Numbered from the stretch's first letter, positions 1 through 7,364 are shown. The stretch is 19,895 nt of DNA from an uncultured Ilumatobacter sp. (GCA_938049325.1 CALICC010000029.1:1-19895), one strand, 5' to 3'. The notes: generated by a model not told the origin, from the letters alone. Numbers and translations are program-made.

Positions 1-23
1 TCAGCCGGGCGACGCGGTCGTCG

Positions 24-356
24 TCAGTCCGATCTGACCCAGTTGTACGCGCGCTCGACCCGCGCGACGCGCAGCTCATACGCCTCGTACCAACGCTCGC
101 GACCTTCGTCGCGCGTCGCAGCGTGCTCGGCGTGCGCCTTCCAGGCGGCGATCGCCGCTTCGGACTCCCAATACGACACGGTGATCCCGAGCTCATCGTC
201 GCGGGCTGACTCGATACCGAGGTACCCCGGCTGCTCGACCGCGAGCGCGTTCATGCGGGAGGCAGCTTCGGCGTAGCCCACGCTGTCGGAGGTCGTCGTA
301 CTCGTGAAGATCACGGCGAAGTAGGGCGGCTCAGGGGTCGTTGCGAGTTCGGCCAC
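24..356 (-). CDS. ABM-domain (antibiotic biosynthesis monooxygenase-like) protein
   Basis: A 110-residue protein of the small COG2329/ABM ferredoxin-like fold family. Members bind or oxidise small hydrophobic molecules or heme, but many have no known substrate. The pattern seen is typical: YFAVIFTS at the N-terminus, a middle EQPGYLGIESAR strand-turn, then ITVSYWESEAAIAAWKAHAEH and RERWYEAY. The size is normal for a one-domain member that works as a dimer. The start is GTG at 356. CAGGCT, a weak TANNNT-like hexamer, lies six bases before it, so a leaderless transcript is possible. It is divergent from the secreted esterase gene, with about 110 bases between the starts. The family call is firm; the substrate cannot be read from the sequence. 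Confidence 0.85.
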   Translation of the reverse strand: MAELATTPEPPYFAVIFTSTTTSDSVGYAEAASRMNALAVEQPGYLGIESARDDELGITVSYWESEAAIAAWKAHAEHAATRDEGRERWYEAYELRVARVERAYNWVRSD

Positions 357-455
357 GACGCAAGCCTGTCAGAACCATTGCGGCGGCTGGCGCCGGGTTT
401 CACATCGCACATCTGCGACGTTCCTTCGACTGAAGATCCGTTGTCGGAACTGAGT

Positions 456-461
456 TACGTT
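456..461 (+). promoter_or_regulatory. -10 element TACGTT of a leaderless promoter
   Basis: TACGTT lies exactly six bases before the ATG at 468, which puts the expected transcription start on the start codon. No convincing Shine-Dalgarno sequence is present and no clear -35 is visible. This favours ATG 468 over the upstream in-frame ATG at 378, whose extra 30 residues would delay the signal peptide. Confidence 0.6.
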
Positions 462-467
462 CGTGAG

Positions 468-1781
468 ATGAGCTTTCGCCGTCTCGCGCAACTTCTCGTG
501 ATGGTCCTGGTGGCCGCCGGCCTTCCCGCCATCACGCTCGGCACGACCGCAGGTGCGCAGGCGCCGCCTGAACGACCATCCGCCATCGGGGCCAGCCCAT
601 CCAGTGGACTCGACAATGGCGACGTCGTGACCGTGACCGAGACCGGGATGCTCGACTCGGTCGCCGGCGCGGGCGCATTCGCTGCACAGTGCGGATTCAT
701 CACCACCGCACCCGGCGGATTCGTGTGTAGCTCGTCGGTGAGTGAGGTGATCACCGACTTCGAGGGTGACTTCACCGGACAGGTGACGGTGACCCGCTCA
801 TTTGTGTTTGAGGGAGCGACGTACGAATGCGAAGTCACCGTCAAGTGCATCATCGCGATCATGGTGATCTCACCCGAACTCACGTTGGTCTCGTCAACGG
901 GTGTGGTGATCAACTTCGGCGACCCGGAAACGTCGCCGGGGTGCCAGGCCGAGACGCTGGCACCAGGGAGCACCAGCCATGACATCGTGACCGCCGACGG
1001 CCTCACCCGCACCTACCTCCGACATGTTCCAGCCGGGTACGCCGGCGGTCCGACGCCCGTTGTGCTGAACTTCCACGGGTTCAGCAGCAACGCCCGCCAA
1101 CAGGTTGCGTTGAGCGAGATCGTCCCGGTTGCAGACGCCAACAACTTCATCGTCATCCATCCCGAGGGAACCCAGGTCAACGGCACGAGCGGCCCGCAGT
1201 TCTGGAACTCGAGCGGCGCGCCTTCGGCCGTCGACGACTTCGGCTTCGTCGCAGAGATGCTCGACGAGATCGAAGGCGATGCCTGTGTCGCCCTCGACCG
1301 AGTGTTCGCGATGGGCATGTCCAACGGCGGATTCTTCTCGTCAGGTCTTGCGTGCACGTTGCCCGAACGAATCGCCGCGATCGCAACCATGACCGGCGTG
1401 CTGCACCTGGCCGGATGCAACACAACTCGCAACGTGCCGATCGTGCACTTCCACGGCACCGCCGACGCGATCGTCGACTTCGCTCCGATCCCCGCTGTGG
1501 TCGACCGGTGGGCTGCCGACGCAGGTTGCAATGAAGTCCCCACCACGACCGCGATCGGGCAAGAAACCGAGCGTCGTGTGTTCACCGAATGTGAGAACGG
1601 CGGAGCCGTGGAGTTCTACGTGGTCACCGGAGGCGGTCACAGCTGGCCCGGCAGCCGGGTGAGTCAAGCCGCGGAGGTGATCTTGGGATACACGACCTTC
1701 GACATCAACGCGTCGCAGCTTGCGTGGGAATGGTTCGTGACGCACCCCCGGACCAGTCCACAGATCAGTCCTCAAGGCTGA
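468..1781 (+). CDS. Secreted esterase: neocarzinostatin-like domain fused to PHB depolymerase/feruloyl esterase domain
   Basis: A 437-residue exported protein. Residues 1-32 form a signal peptide (RR, a long hydrophobic core, TAGAQA). Residues about 39-151 resemble the neocarzinostatin apoprotein fold: SPSSGLDNGDVVTVT at the start, a D-x-x-G turn, a VTVTRSF strand and a closing VVINFG strand. Cys75/Cys87 and Cys121/Cys127 match the spacing of that family's two disulfides. Residues about 175-427 form an alpha/beta hydrolase of the PHB depolymerase/feruloyl esterase (LpqC) type: NFHGFSS oxyanion loop, nucleophile Ser285 in GMSNGG, likely Asp333 in HGTAD, and His391 in GGGHSWPG. It probably cleaves an extracellular ester (a polyester or a hydroxycinnamoyl ester), while the N-terminal domain may bind a ligand or surface. 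The start was chosen from the signal peptide and the TACGTT element six bases upstream. The hydrolase call is strong; the N-terminal fold call rests on motif memory. Confidence 0.85.
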   Translation: MSFRRLAQLLVMVLVAAGLPAITLGTTAGAQAPPERPSAIGASPSSGLDNGDVVTVTETGMLDSVAGAGAFAAQCGFITTAPGGFVCSSSVSEVITDFEGDFTGQVTVTRSFVFEGATYECEVTVKCIIAIMVISPELTLVSSTGVVINFGDPETSPGCQAETLAPGSTSHDIVTADGLTRTYLRHVPAGYAGGPTPVVLNFHGFSSNARQQVALSEIVPVADANNFIVIHPEGTQVNGTSGPQFWNSSGAPSAVDDFGFVAEMLDEIEGDACVALDRVFAMGMSNGGFFSSGLACTLPERIAAIATMTGVLHLAGCNTTRNVPIVHFHGTADAIVDFAPIPAVVDRWAADAGCNEVPTTTAIGQETERRVFTECENGGAVEFYVVTGGGHSWPGSRVSQAAEVILGYTTFDINASQLAWEWFVTHPRTSPQISPQG

Positions 1782-1811
1782 CCGACCACTCGCCTCGGCG
1801 TGCACGAGTCG

Positions 1812-2396
1812 TCACGCCTGGTAGATCGCCAACCAGTCGTCGACGAGACGATCAACCTCGTCGCCCACGATTGGGCGACGGGCGATCAACGCTGCGAAGA
1901 ACATCGGACCAATCAGCCGTCCAGCCGCACGGAGTGGATCGACGCCCTGGACGAGTTGGCCACTCTCGACCGCAGCGTCGAGCACCGCCGTCATGTCGAC
2001 CATCGCCGATGCGATCAACGCGTCTTGAACCTCGCTGGTTTCGTCGTCCCACTGCGCCTGTGACAGCAACGACACGAACACCTTGTTGAGCCCGGGGTCA
2101 GCGAAACCCTGAGCCAGGTTGCGCGCCATCTGCATCATGTCGGCACGAATGTTGCCGGTGGGCTCGACTGTCCTGTGTGGTTCGACGCAGTTCAAGACGT
2201 CGAACACCAGCTCACCGCGTGTCGGCCAGTGTTTGTAGACCGTGGTCCGACTGACTCGTGCCGCGGATGCGGTCGACGCGTGGGTGACCGCTTCGGGTCC
2301 GCGTTCGAACAAGATCTCGACGCCTGCCTCGAGCACTGCGGACCGAGTGCGCTCGGTGCGCGGATCCGCGGGCTGATCGGGTGCGATGTTCTCCAA
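1812..2396 (-). CDS. TetR/AcrR-family transcriptional repressor, divergent from the MMPL exporter
   Basis: A 194-residue TetR-type regulator. The N-terminal helix-turn-helix is clear: RTRSAVLEAGVEILFERG, then AVTHASTASAARVSRTTVYKHWPTRGELV. The rest is the helical ligand-binding and dimer domain, which gives no inducer. I place the start at TTG 2396 because AAGGAG lies five bases before it. A GTG at 2429 is in frame but has no such site. The gene is divergent from the MMPL exporter at 2478, and a perfect palindrome lies in the roughly 80-base gap, so it probably represses both itself and the exporter. It ends 30 bases from the esterase stop, in convergent orientation. Confidence 0.88.
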   Translation of the reverse strand: MENIAPDQPADPRTERTRSAVLEAGVEILFERGPEAVTHASTASAARVSRTTVYKHWPTRGELVFDVLNCVEPHRTVEPTGNIRADMMQMARNLAQGFADPGLNKVFVSLLSQAQWDDETSEVQDALIASAMVDMTAVLDAAVESGQLVQGVDPLRAAGRLIGPMFFAALIARRPIVGDEVDRLVDDWLAIYQA

Positions 2397-2440
2397 TGCG
2401 TCTCCTTCCCCGCCTGTGTCGCGCGCCACGCCTTCAACGC

Positions 2441-2469
2441 TTGCATGATATCCAGATTATGGACAAACT
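2441..2469 (+). promoter_or_regulatory. Candidate promoter of the MMPL exporter gene
   Basis: TTGCAT (2441-2446) and CAAACT (2464-2469) are separated by 17 bases. Transcription would start near 2476, almost at the ATG at 2478. The -10 is a near match to TANNNT. The palindrome at 2468-2485 covers the -10 end and the start site. Confidence 0.4.
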
Positions 2470-2482
2470 GTTCACTTATGAA
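2454..2482 (-). promoter_or_regulatory. Candidate promoter of the tetR gene
   Basis: Read on the minus strand, TTCATA (2482-2477) and TAATCT (2459-2454) are spaced by 17 bases. Transcription would start near 2447 and leave a leader of about 50 bases containing the AAGGAG ribosome site used for TTG 2396. The -35 overlaps the palindrome at 2468-2485, so a bound repressor would block this promoter too. Confidence 0.4.
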
Positions 2483-2485
2483 CAG
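2468..2485. promoter_or_regulatory. TetR-type operator palindrome
   Basis: CTGTTCACTTATGAACAG is a perfect inverted repeat with 7-base arms and a 4-base centre. It lies between the divergent tetR and MMPL starts, and its size and symmetry are usual for TetR dimers. It overlaps the exporter start region and the tetR -35. Assignment to the adjacent TetR is inference from position. Confidence 0.65.
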
Positions 2486-4904
2486 CATGTCCACTTTGGA
2501 GCGCCCGGACACGTCCGACTCACCCCCACCGGGTGCCGACCAACCTCCGTCGCCGCCGTCGGTGTGGGCACGACTCGGCGGATTTTCGTTCCGCCGGCGA
2601 CGTACGGTCCTGGTTGCCTGGATCGCAGTCGTCGTCGCGGTCATCGCCGCGGTCGGAGCGATCGGAACATCGAGCGACAGCAGTTTCGAGAGCCCCGACT
2701 CCGAGTCCGCGCGGGGCTTCGACATCTTGTCCGAGCAATTCGGCGCCGCGGGCAGCTTCATCTCTGGCACCGTCGTGTTCGAAGCCGAGCAGGGCATCGA
2801 CGACCCGATCGTTCGCGAGGCAATGGTCGGCATCTTCGACGAGATCGCAGAGTTCGACGAGGTCACCATCGACAGTCCGTATGCCGAGGGAGCAGCGTTT
2901 CTCGGTCTGATCGCCCCACCCGCTGACGGTGGAGCGCCGACCATCGCGCTCGCTCGTGTCAACTTCACCGAAGACACCGACGAGATCAGAGCCAGCGAGA
3001 TCGGCGGCGACATCGTGAAAGCGGTCGACAACGTGCGTGTCGACGGACTGCGTATCGAGGTCGGTGGCGCTGCGCTGTCCGAGTTCGAGCCACCAGAGTC
3101 CGAGTTGATCGGCATCGCCTTCGCCATCGTCATCCTCATCCTCGCGTTCGGCTCCGTCCTCGCGATGGGGCTCCCGATCGGCGTCGCGCTGTTCGGCGTC
3201 GGCATCGGGGTGGGCACGATCCAACTCCTCACGAACGTGATGTCGATCCCCGACTTCGCCACGACCCTCGGCGCGATGATCGGCCTCGGCGTCGGCATCG
3301 ACTACGCCCTGTTCATCGTCACGCGCTACCGCGAGGGCATGCGCGCTGGGCTGGCACCAGAACAAGCAACGATCCTCGCGATCGACACCGCCGGCCGCGC
3401 CGTCGTCTTCGCCGGATTCACCGTCGTGATCTCGTTGCTCGGCATGTTCGTGATGAACCTCTCGTTCGTCAACGGACTCGCCACTGGCGCCGCGTTCACC
3501 GTCGCCATCACGATGGTGGCATCGATCACCTTGTTGCCGGCGCTGCTCGGATTCGCCCAGCACCGCGTGGAGATCACCCGGTGGCGCGGCCTGATCATGG
3601 CAGGCGCGATCGCTGCAGCGTTCCTCGGCGTCGGCATCGGCATACCGATGATCGGCGCCCTCGGCGTCGTCATCGCGGTCGCCACCCTGCTGCTGTCGTT
3701 CGTGTTGCCTGGCCTGCGCGAGGCGCTGCCTCCGCGCAAGGAAAAGGACCTGCGCGACACGTGGGCATACCGGTGGAGCCGCTTCGTCCAGCGCCGCCCG
3801 TGGCCCATGGCCATCGGCGTGACGCTGTTCCTCCTGCTGCTCAGCGCACCCGTCCTCGGACTACGGCTGGGGTTCGGCGACGAGAGCACGTTCGCCGAGG
3901 GCACCACGACCCGCGACGCATACGAACTCATCGCCGACGGCTTCGGCCCCGGCACGAACGGGCCGCTCATCCTCGTTGCCGAGACCTCGGACCCCTCCGA
4001 TCTCGAAACAGCGACCGGGCTGGTGGCGCAACTCAACGAGTCCGACGGCGTCGCCCAGGCGCTCGGCCCGATCCCGTCGCCCGACGGAGCGGCACTGCAG
4101 ATGATCGTGATTCCCGAGACCGGCCCACAGGACGAGGCCACATCAGATCTGGTGCGCAACCTGCGAACCGACGTGATCCCCGCCGCGCTGGGTGACAGCG
4201 ACCTCGAGGTACTCACCACCGGATCGGTCGCCGCGAGCATCGACTTCTCCGACTACCTGGCCAAGCGCCTCCCCATCTTCTTCGTCGCGGTGCTTTCGCT
4301 GTCGTTCTTGCTGTTGATGATGGTGTTCCGTTCGCTCTTGGTGCCGCTCAAGGCCGTGATCATGAACTTGCTGTCGATCGGTGGCGCTTACGGACTGCTC
4401 GTCATGGTCTTCCAGTGGGGTTGGGGCGTCGAGCTGTTCGGCACCGGCAACGGCCCGATCGAACCGTTCCTCCCGATGATGCTGTTCGCGATCGTGTTCG
4501 GGCTCTCGATGGACTACGAGGTGTTTCTGCTCTCGCGGGTCAAGGAGGAGTACGACAAGTCGGGCGATGCAGTGACCTCGGTGGCCGACGGCCTGGCCGC
4601 CACCGCACGGGTCATCACCGCGGCTGCCGCGATCATGGTGGTCGTGTTCGGGTCGTTCGTGCTCGAAGACGCTCGGGTGATCAAGATGTTCGGTTCGGGG
4701 CTCGCGGTTGCCGTGTTCCTCGACGCGACGCTCGTGCGCTTGTTGCTCGTGCCCGCGACGATGGAACTACTCGGCGAGCGCAACTGGTGGCTCCCGAAGT
4801 GGCTCGACCGCCTTCTGCCTGACCTCAATGTCGAAGGAGATCATCACCTGATCGACGAGGCGCCAGGCTCGACAAGCGCCGACACCGAACCAGCAAACGT
4901 CTGA
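2478..4904 (+). CDS. MMPL/RND-family membrane exporter
   Basis: An 808-residue polytopic membrane protein with the two-fold MMPL layout. It has one N-terminal membrane helix (about residues 44-63), a periplasmic domain (about 65-205), and a bundle of membrane helices. A second helix near 450 and a second extracytoplasmic domain (about 470-590) follow, then a second bundle. The proton-relay Asp-Tyr pairs are present in both halves: Asp275-Tyr276 in GLGVGIDYALF and Asp679-Tyr680 in GLSMDYEVF. RYREGMRAG and RVKEEYDKSG follow them, as in MmpL proteins. The family exports lipids, pigments or drugs by proton motive force. ATG 2478 is preferred, but ATG 2487 is also possible. Control by the divergent TetR is likely. 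The in-frame region from 2175 to 2477 is antisense to tetR and is not coding. The substrate is unknown. Confidence 0.92.
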   Translation: MNSMSTLERPDTSDSPPPGADQPPSPPSVWARLGGFSFRRRRTVLVAWIAVVVAVIAAVGAIGTSSDSSFESPDSESARGFDILSEQFGAAGSFISGTVVFEAEQGIDDPIVREAMVGIFDEIAEFDEVTIDSPYAEGAAFLGLIAPPADGGAPTIALARVNFTEDTDEIRASEIGGDIVKAVDNVRVDGLRIEVGGAALSEFEPPESELIGIAFAIVILILAFGSVLAMGLPIGVALFGVGIGVGTIQLLTNVMSIPDFATTLGAMIGLGVGIDYALFIVTRYREGMRAGLAPEQATILAIDTAGRAVVFAGFTVVISLLGMFVMNLSFVNGLATGAAFTVAITMVASITLLPALLGFAQHRVEITRWRGLIMAGAIAAAFLGVGIGIPMIGALGVVIAVATLLLSFVLPGLREALPPRKEKDLRDTWAYRWSRFVQRRPWPMAIGVTLFLLLLSAPVLGLRLGFGDESTFAEGTTTRDAYELIADGFGPGTNGPLILVAETSDPSDLETATGLVAQLNESDGVAQALGPIPSPDGAALQMIVIPETGPQDEATSDLVRNLRTDVIPAALGDSDLEVLTTGSVAASIDFSDYLAKRLPIFFVAVLSLSFLLLMMVFRSLLVPLKAVIMNLLSIGGAYGLLVMVFQWGWGVELFGTGNGPIEPFLPMMLFAIVFGLSMDYEVFLLSRVKEEYDKSGDAVTSVADGLAATARVITAAAAIMVVVFGSFVLEDARVIKMFGSGLAVAVFLDATLVRLLLVPATMELLGERNWWLPKWLDRLLPDLNVEGDHHLIDEAPGSTSADTEPANV

Positions 4905-4916
4905 CTCGGTCGAGGG

Positions 4917-5327
4917 TCAGCCGCGCAATTCGCGGCGCCACACGATTCGAAGACCTGACCACACCTCACTGATCGCGCACACCTTGTTGTCGACGAGGCC
5001 GAGCGGCAGTGCGACCTCGCGGATCACGTCTTCTGTCATGTCGGTCGGCACCTTGGACGCTCGCTTCGGCCAGGCGATCCACAAGCCGCCGTCGGGAAAG
5101 ATCACCCGACCGGCCGCTTCGAGTCGGCGCTCGAACTCGGAGCGCTTCGTGGTGAACAACACGACCACGTCGGCCTCGCCGCGCAGCGACGACCGGAACT
5201 CGACGCCCTCGGGAATCGGTGCCAGCAGTTCCCGGAAGTCGTCAGGCTCGTTGATGACGAGCAACGTGCTCTCCGGCTTGATGCCGAGCTTCTTCGCGAG
5301 GGGCGTTCCCGAGTAACCCGCTGACAT
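4917..5327 (-). CDS. DUF3052 family protein
   Basis: A 136-residue protein that matches the actinobacterial DUF3052 family along its length. The N-terminus reads GYSGTPLAKKLGIKPES, the middle has ADVVVLFTTKRSEFERRL, and the C-terminal block has LWIAWPKRASKVPTDMTED followed by GLVDNKVCAISEVWSGLRIV. No biochemical function is established for the family that I can state. No membrane segment or signal is seen, so it is cytosolic. The start is ATG 5327, where the family N-terminus begins; GAGG lies eight bases upstream. It is divergent from the kinase gene at 5360, with only 32 bases between the two start codons. It is convergent with the MMPL gene, 12 bases apart. Confidence 0.9.
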   Translation of the reverse strand: MSAGYSGTPLAKKLGIKPESTLLVINEPDDFRELLAPIPEGVEFRSSLRGEADVVVLFTTKRSEFERRLEAAGRVIFPDGGLWIAWPKRASKVPTDMTEDVIREVALPLGLVDNKVCAISEVWSGLRIVWRRELRG

Positions 5328-5347
5328 GTGCCCATCCTCGCACGCGT

Positions 5348-5353
5348 TACGGT
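5348..5353 (+). promoter_or_regulatory. -10 element TACGGT of a leaderless promoter
   Basis: TACGGT lies six bases before ATG 5360, inside the 32-base gap to the divergent DUF3052 start. Such a short gap leaves no room for a 5' leader on this side. Confidence 0.6.
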
Positions 5354-5359
5354 CGAGCC

Positions 5360-6052
5360 ATGACGGACACACCCGGCCCCTTGCTCGCCTCGGGCCGCGC
5401 CGCCGATGTGTACGACATCGGTGATGGCAAGGTGCTGCGCCGCTACCGAGCGGCCAGATCCGATCTCGAGCACGAGGCTCGTGTGATGCGCTACGTCGCC
5501 GAGCGCGGCTACCCGGTCCCCCAGGTCCACTCCGTCGACGGGACCGACCTGGTGATGGATCGCATCGATGGCGTGACGATGATGGAGGCGCTCGAAGCCA
5601 GCCCGTGGAAGGTTGTTTGGTACGCCCGCGTCCTCGCGCAGCTCCAACGCAAGCTCGCACGGATCGCCGCGCCCGACTGGATGCTGGCCGGGACCGGCGA
5701 CCCCGATCGCCCCCAGAGCGTGCTCCATCTCGATCTGCATCCGATGAACGTGATGATCACCCGGTCAGGCCCCGTGGTGATCGACTGGACGAACGCAGCG
5801 GGCGGACCCGGCGGTTTCGACGGTGCGATCACGTACGTCGAGATGTCGACGTTCTCGACGTCGGAGCGAGTCGAGCAGATCGGCCAACAGGTGCTGGTGC
5901 GGTCGTTCCGCCGGTTCCGCGGAGCCAGCGCGATCGACCCATACATCGAGGCGGCGTGCGATCATCGGCTGAAGGATCCCGGCACGCTGCCCGACGAACG
6001 CGTGGCCGTGGCTGCCATGCGCGACCGCGCAAGGCAGCGGTCCCGGTCATGA
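5360..6052 (+). CDS. Aminoglycoside phosphotransferase (APH)-fold kinase
   Basis: A 230-residue protein of the APH/choline-kinase fold. The N-lobe has SGRAADVYDIGDGKVLRRY with likely ATP-binding Lys24, and Glu40 in the following helix. A VMDRIDG linker comes next. The catalytic loop is VLHLDLHPMNVM (His123, Asp125, Asn130) and the metal site is VIDWTN (Asp142). This is a complete kinase core, somewhat shorter than antibiotic APH enzymes (about 260-300 residues). The native substrate is unknown; a small metabolite is as likely as an antibiotic. The start ATG has TACGGT six bases upstream. Its stop overlaps the start of the next small gene (ATGA), so the two are translationally coupled. Confidence 0.85.
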   Translation: MTDTPGPLLASGRAADVYDIGDGKVLRRYRAARSDLEHEARVMRYVAERGYPVPQVHSVDGTDLVMDRIDGVTMMEALEASPWKVVWYARVLAQLQRKLARIAAPDWMLAGTGDPDRPQSVLHLDLHPMNVMITRSGPVVIDWTNAAGGPGGFDGAITYVEMSTFSTSERVEQIGQQVLVRSFRRFRGASAIDPYIEAACDHRLKDPGTLPDERVAVAAMRDRARQRSRS

Positions 6053-6201
6053 GAACCGACCTGATGCTTCCGTGCGAGGGCGGGCCGACATCGTGGATGC
6101 GGGTGCCCGACCCGCCGCCGCTCGAGGTCGAGGTCGAGAACGGGGTGTACGTCTTCGACGACGAAGACGGCGACCGCCGCTACGTCTTCCTCCCGACCTG
6201 A
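6049..6201 (+). CDS. Small acidic hypothetical protein coupled to the APH-fold kinase
   Basis: A 50-residue open frame that begins with ATG overlapping the kinase stop in an ATGA junction. The product has a proline-rich middle (RVPDPPPLEVEVE) and a very acidic stretch (VFDDEDGDRRYVF). The reading frame keeps G/C at third positions. It has no signal peptide or membrane helix. It ends 29 bases before the stop of the convergent dehydrogenase. No family is recognised. The coupling is the main reason to accept it as a gene; it could be a partner of the kinase. Confidence 0.6.
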   Translation: MRTDLMLPCEGGPTSWMRVPDPPPLEVEVENGVYVFDDEDGDRRYVFLPT

Positions 6202-6230
6202 TCGGGATGCTCCAGACTCAGCCTGCGCAG

Positions 6231-7040
6231 TCAGTCCGAGCCACGTGCAGGATGGTCCCGGGTCAAGGGCTCGACGTGATCGAACCGGTTGAACCCGCCC
6301 TCCGAATCGAGCACCTGCCCGCGCAGCCAGGCGCCACGATCGGAGACGAGGAACTCGACGAGGTCGGCGACGTTGTCGGGCGTGCCCCAGCGCCCGTCGG
6401 GGAACATCGCTGCCACCGCATCGCGCGTCCGGTCGTCGGCCCAGCCGGTGTCGACCGGGCCTGGATTGATGCAGTTGGCGATGATCCGTGACGGCGCCAG
6501 CGCATGGTCGATCGACGCGGTCATCTGATGCAGCGCACCCTTCGACACCGCGTACGCGATCTCGGCGTCCATCGGGCCGATGTGCTGACCACTGGTGAAC
6601 CAGAGCAACCGGCCCTGCGGGGGTCGGTCGGCGGCCGCGGGCTCGTGGACCAGCGCGAATCGCTGCGCGAGGAGCACGATGCTGCGGACGTTCGCTGCCC
6701 AGCATCGATCCAACTCCTCCGCGCTCACCTCGGCCAGCGACCGATGCGAGCTCCGAGCGTGTGTGGCAACCACGATGTCGAGGCGGCCGTGTTCCGCGAC
6801 GACGTCATCGACGAGCGCGCCCGGCACTTCGGGGTCTTCGAGGTCGTGCCGCCTCACCTCGACGGGCAGTTCGACTGCGTGCGCGCCCCACGGCATCTCG
6901 TCATCGTGCGGCGGCCAACCGGTAGCGAACACGGTCGCACCAGCGGCGTGGAGCCGGGCGACGAGCGTTGCCGCGATCTGCTGTGAGCGCGAGACGCCGG
7001 TGACCAACGCAACTCGACCCAGAAGCGGTTGTTCTGACAT
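6231..7040 (-). CDS. Short-chain dehydrogenase/reductase (SDR), with altered nucleotide-binding motif
   Basis: A 269-residue SDR fold protein. Visible elements are the first beta strand VALVTGVSRS, Asn117 in AANVRS, Ser150 in LLWFTSGQ, Tyr163 and Lys167 in YAVSK, and the INPGPVDTGW loop. The segment with DDEMPWG after strand two suggests the subgroup of SDRs annotated as 3-oxoacyl-ACP reductase-like. The catalytic triad is intact. The glycine-rich motif, usually TGxxxGxG, reads TGVSRSQQIA, so two of the three glycines are missing. The NNAG motif is replaced by VATHAR. Cofactor binding may therefore be altered. ATG 7040 has TACGTT six bases upstream on its strand, so it is probably leaderless. 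The substrate is unknown. Confidence 0.87.
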   Translation of the reverse strand: MSEQPLLGRVALVTGVSRSQQIAATLVARLHAAGATVFATGWPPHDDEMPWGAHAVELPVEVRRHDLEDPEVPGALVDDVVAEHGRLDIVVATHARSSHRSLAEVSAEELDRCWAANVRSIVLLAQRFALVHEPAAADRPPQGRLLWFTSGQHIGPMDAEIAYAVSKGALHQMTASIDHALAPSRIIANCINPGPVDTGWADDRTRDAVAAMFPDGRWGTPDNVADLVEFLVSDRGAWLRGQVLDSEGGFNRFDHVEPLTRDHPARGSD

Positions 7041-7046
7041 GCGGCG

Positions 7047-7052
7047 AACGTA
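7047..7052 (-). promoter_or_regulatory. -10 element TACGTT for the SDR gene
   Basis: On the minus strand TACGTT is followed by six bases (CGCCGC) and then ATG 7040. This is the same arrangement as at 468, 5360 and 17798. Confidence 0.6.
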
Positions 7053-7147
7053 ACAGCAGCCGCGGCATCAACTTTCTCCGGTTCACATGCCGCCATCGCG
7101 TGACGCGCGTCCCGGCGGCGAACTGGGTGGTCGCCAGCGCTCCCCCG

Positions 7148-7153
7148 TAAGAT
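7148..7153 (+). promoter_or_regulatory. -10 element TAAGAT of the riboflavin operon promoter
   Basis: TAAGAT fits TANNNT and would start transcription near 7160, about nine bases before the first helix of the FMN riboswitch. No good -35 is visible 17 bases upstream. The rib leader is thus about 245 bases long, unlike most genes here. Confidence 0.5.
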
Positions 7154-7168
7154 CGACGTATCCGCGAA

Positions 7169-7314
7169 CCCTCGCGGGGTGTGGTGAAAATCCCAACCGG
7201 CGGTGAAAGCCCGCGACTCCCAAGGCAACTCGACACCGAGAAAAGTCGAAGCGCTCTGGGACTGATCCTGTGAAATTCAGGGGCCGACGGTCAGAGTCCG
7301 GATGGTAGCGAGGG
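7169..7314 (+). promoter_or_regulatory. FMN riboswitch (RFN element) of the rib operon
   Basis: The closing helix P1 is CCCTCGC (7169-7175) with GCGAGGG (7308-7314). Conserved RFN blocks occur in order: GGTGAAAATCCCAACCGGCGGT, split here as GGTGAAAATCCC then AACCGGCGGT, followed by AAAGCCCGCGA. Later come TGATCCTGTGAAATTCAGG and GCCGACGGTCAGAGTCCGGA. These match the FMN aptamer core of six helices around a junction. FMN binding should lower expression of ribE-ribBA-ribH downstream. No intrinsic terminator with a T-run follows, so control is more likely by access to the ribosome site or by Rho. Confidence 0.95.
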
Positions 7315-7364
7315 GCCTGGGTGCGGTCGCCTGCGCGCGTCCGCCTCCGGATCCTCAGTCAGCA

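Noticed and set aside
1..23. Minus-strand TGA at positions 1-3 as the end of another gene
   Set aside because: Too little sequence remains to support any reading frame.
405..418. TCGCA-CATC-TGCGA inverted repeat between the ABM and esterase genes
   Set aside because: Five-base arms are short for this base composition, and no regulator is adjacent to assign it to.
1782..1811. Possible terminator between the esterase and tetR stops
   Set aside because: No stable stem with a T-run is visible in the 30 bases.
2175..2477. N-terminal extension of the MMPL frame through the tetR gene
   Set aside because: It is antisense to a well-supported TetR helix-turn-helix, and the MMPL N-terminus with its first helix begins after 2478.
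2192..3298. 368-codon open frame on the minus strand
   Set aside because: Antisense to the tetR/MMPL region; Ser/Pro/Arg-rich shadow product.
5360..6052. Antibiotic resistance gene
   Set aside because: The APH fold is complete, but the protein is short and lacks features of a known aminoglycoside kinase; a metabolic kinase is equally likely.
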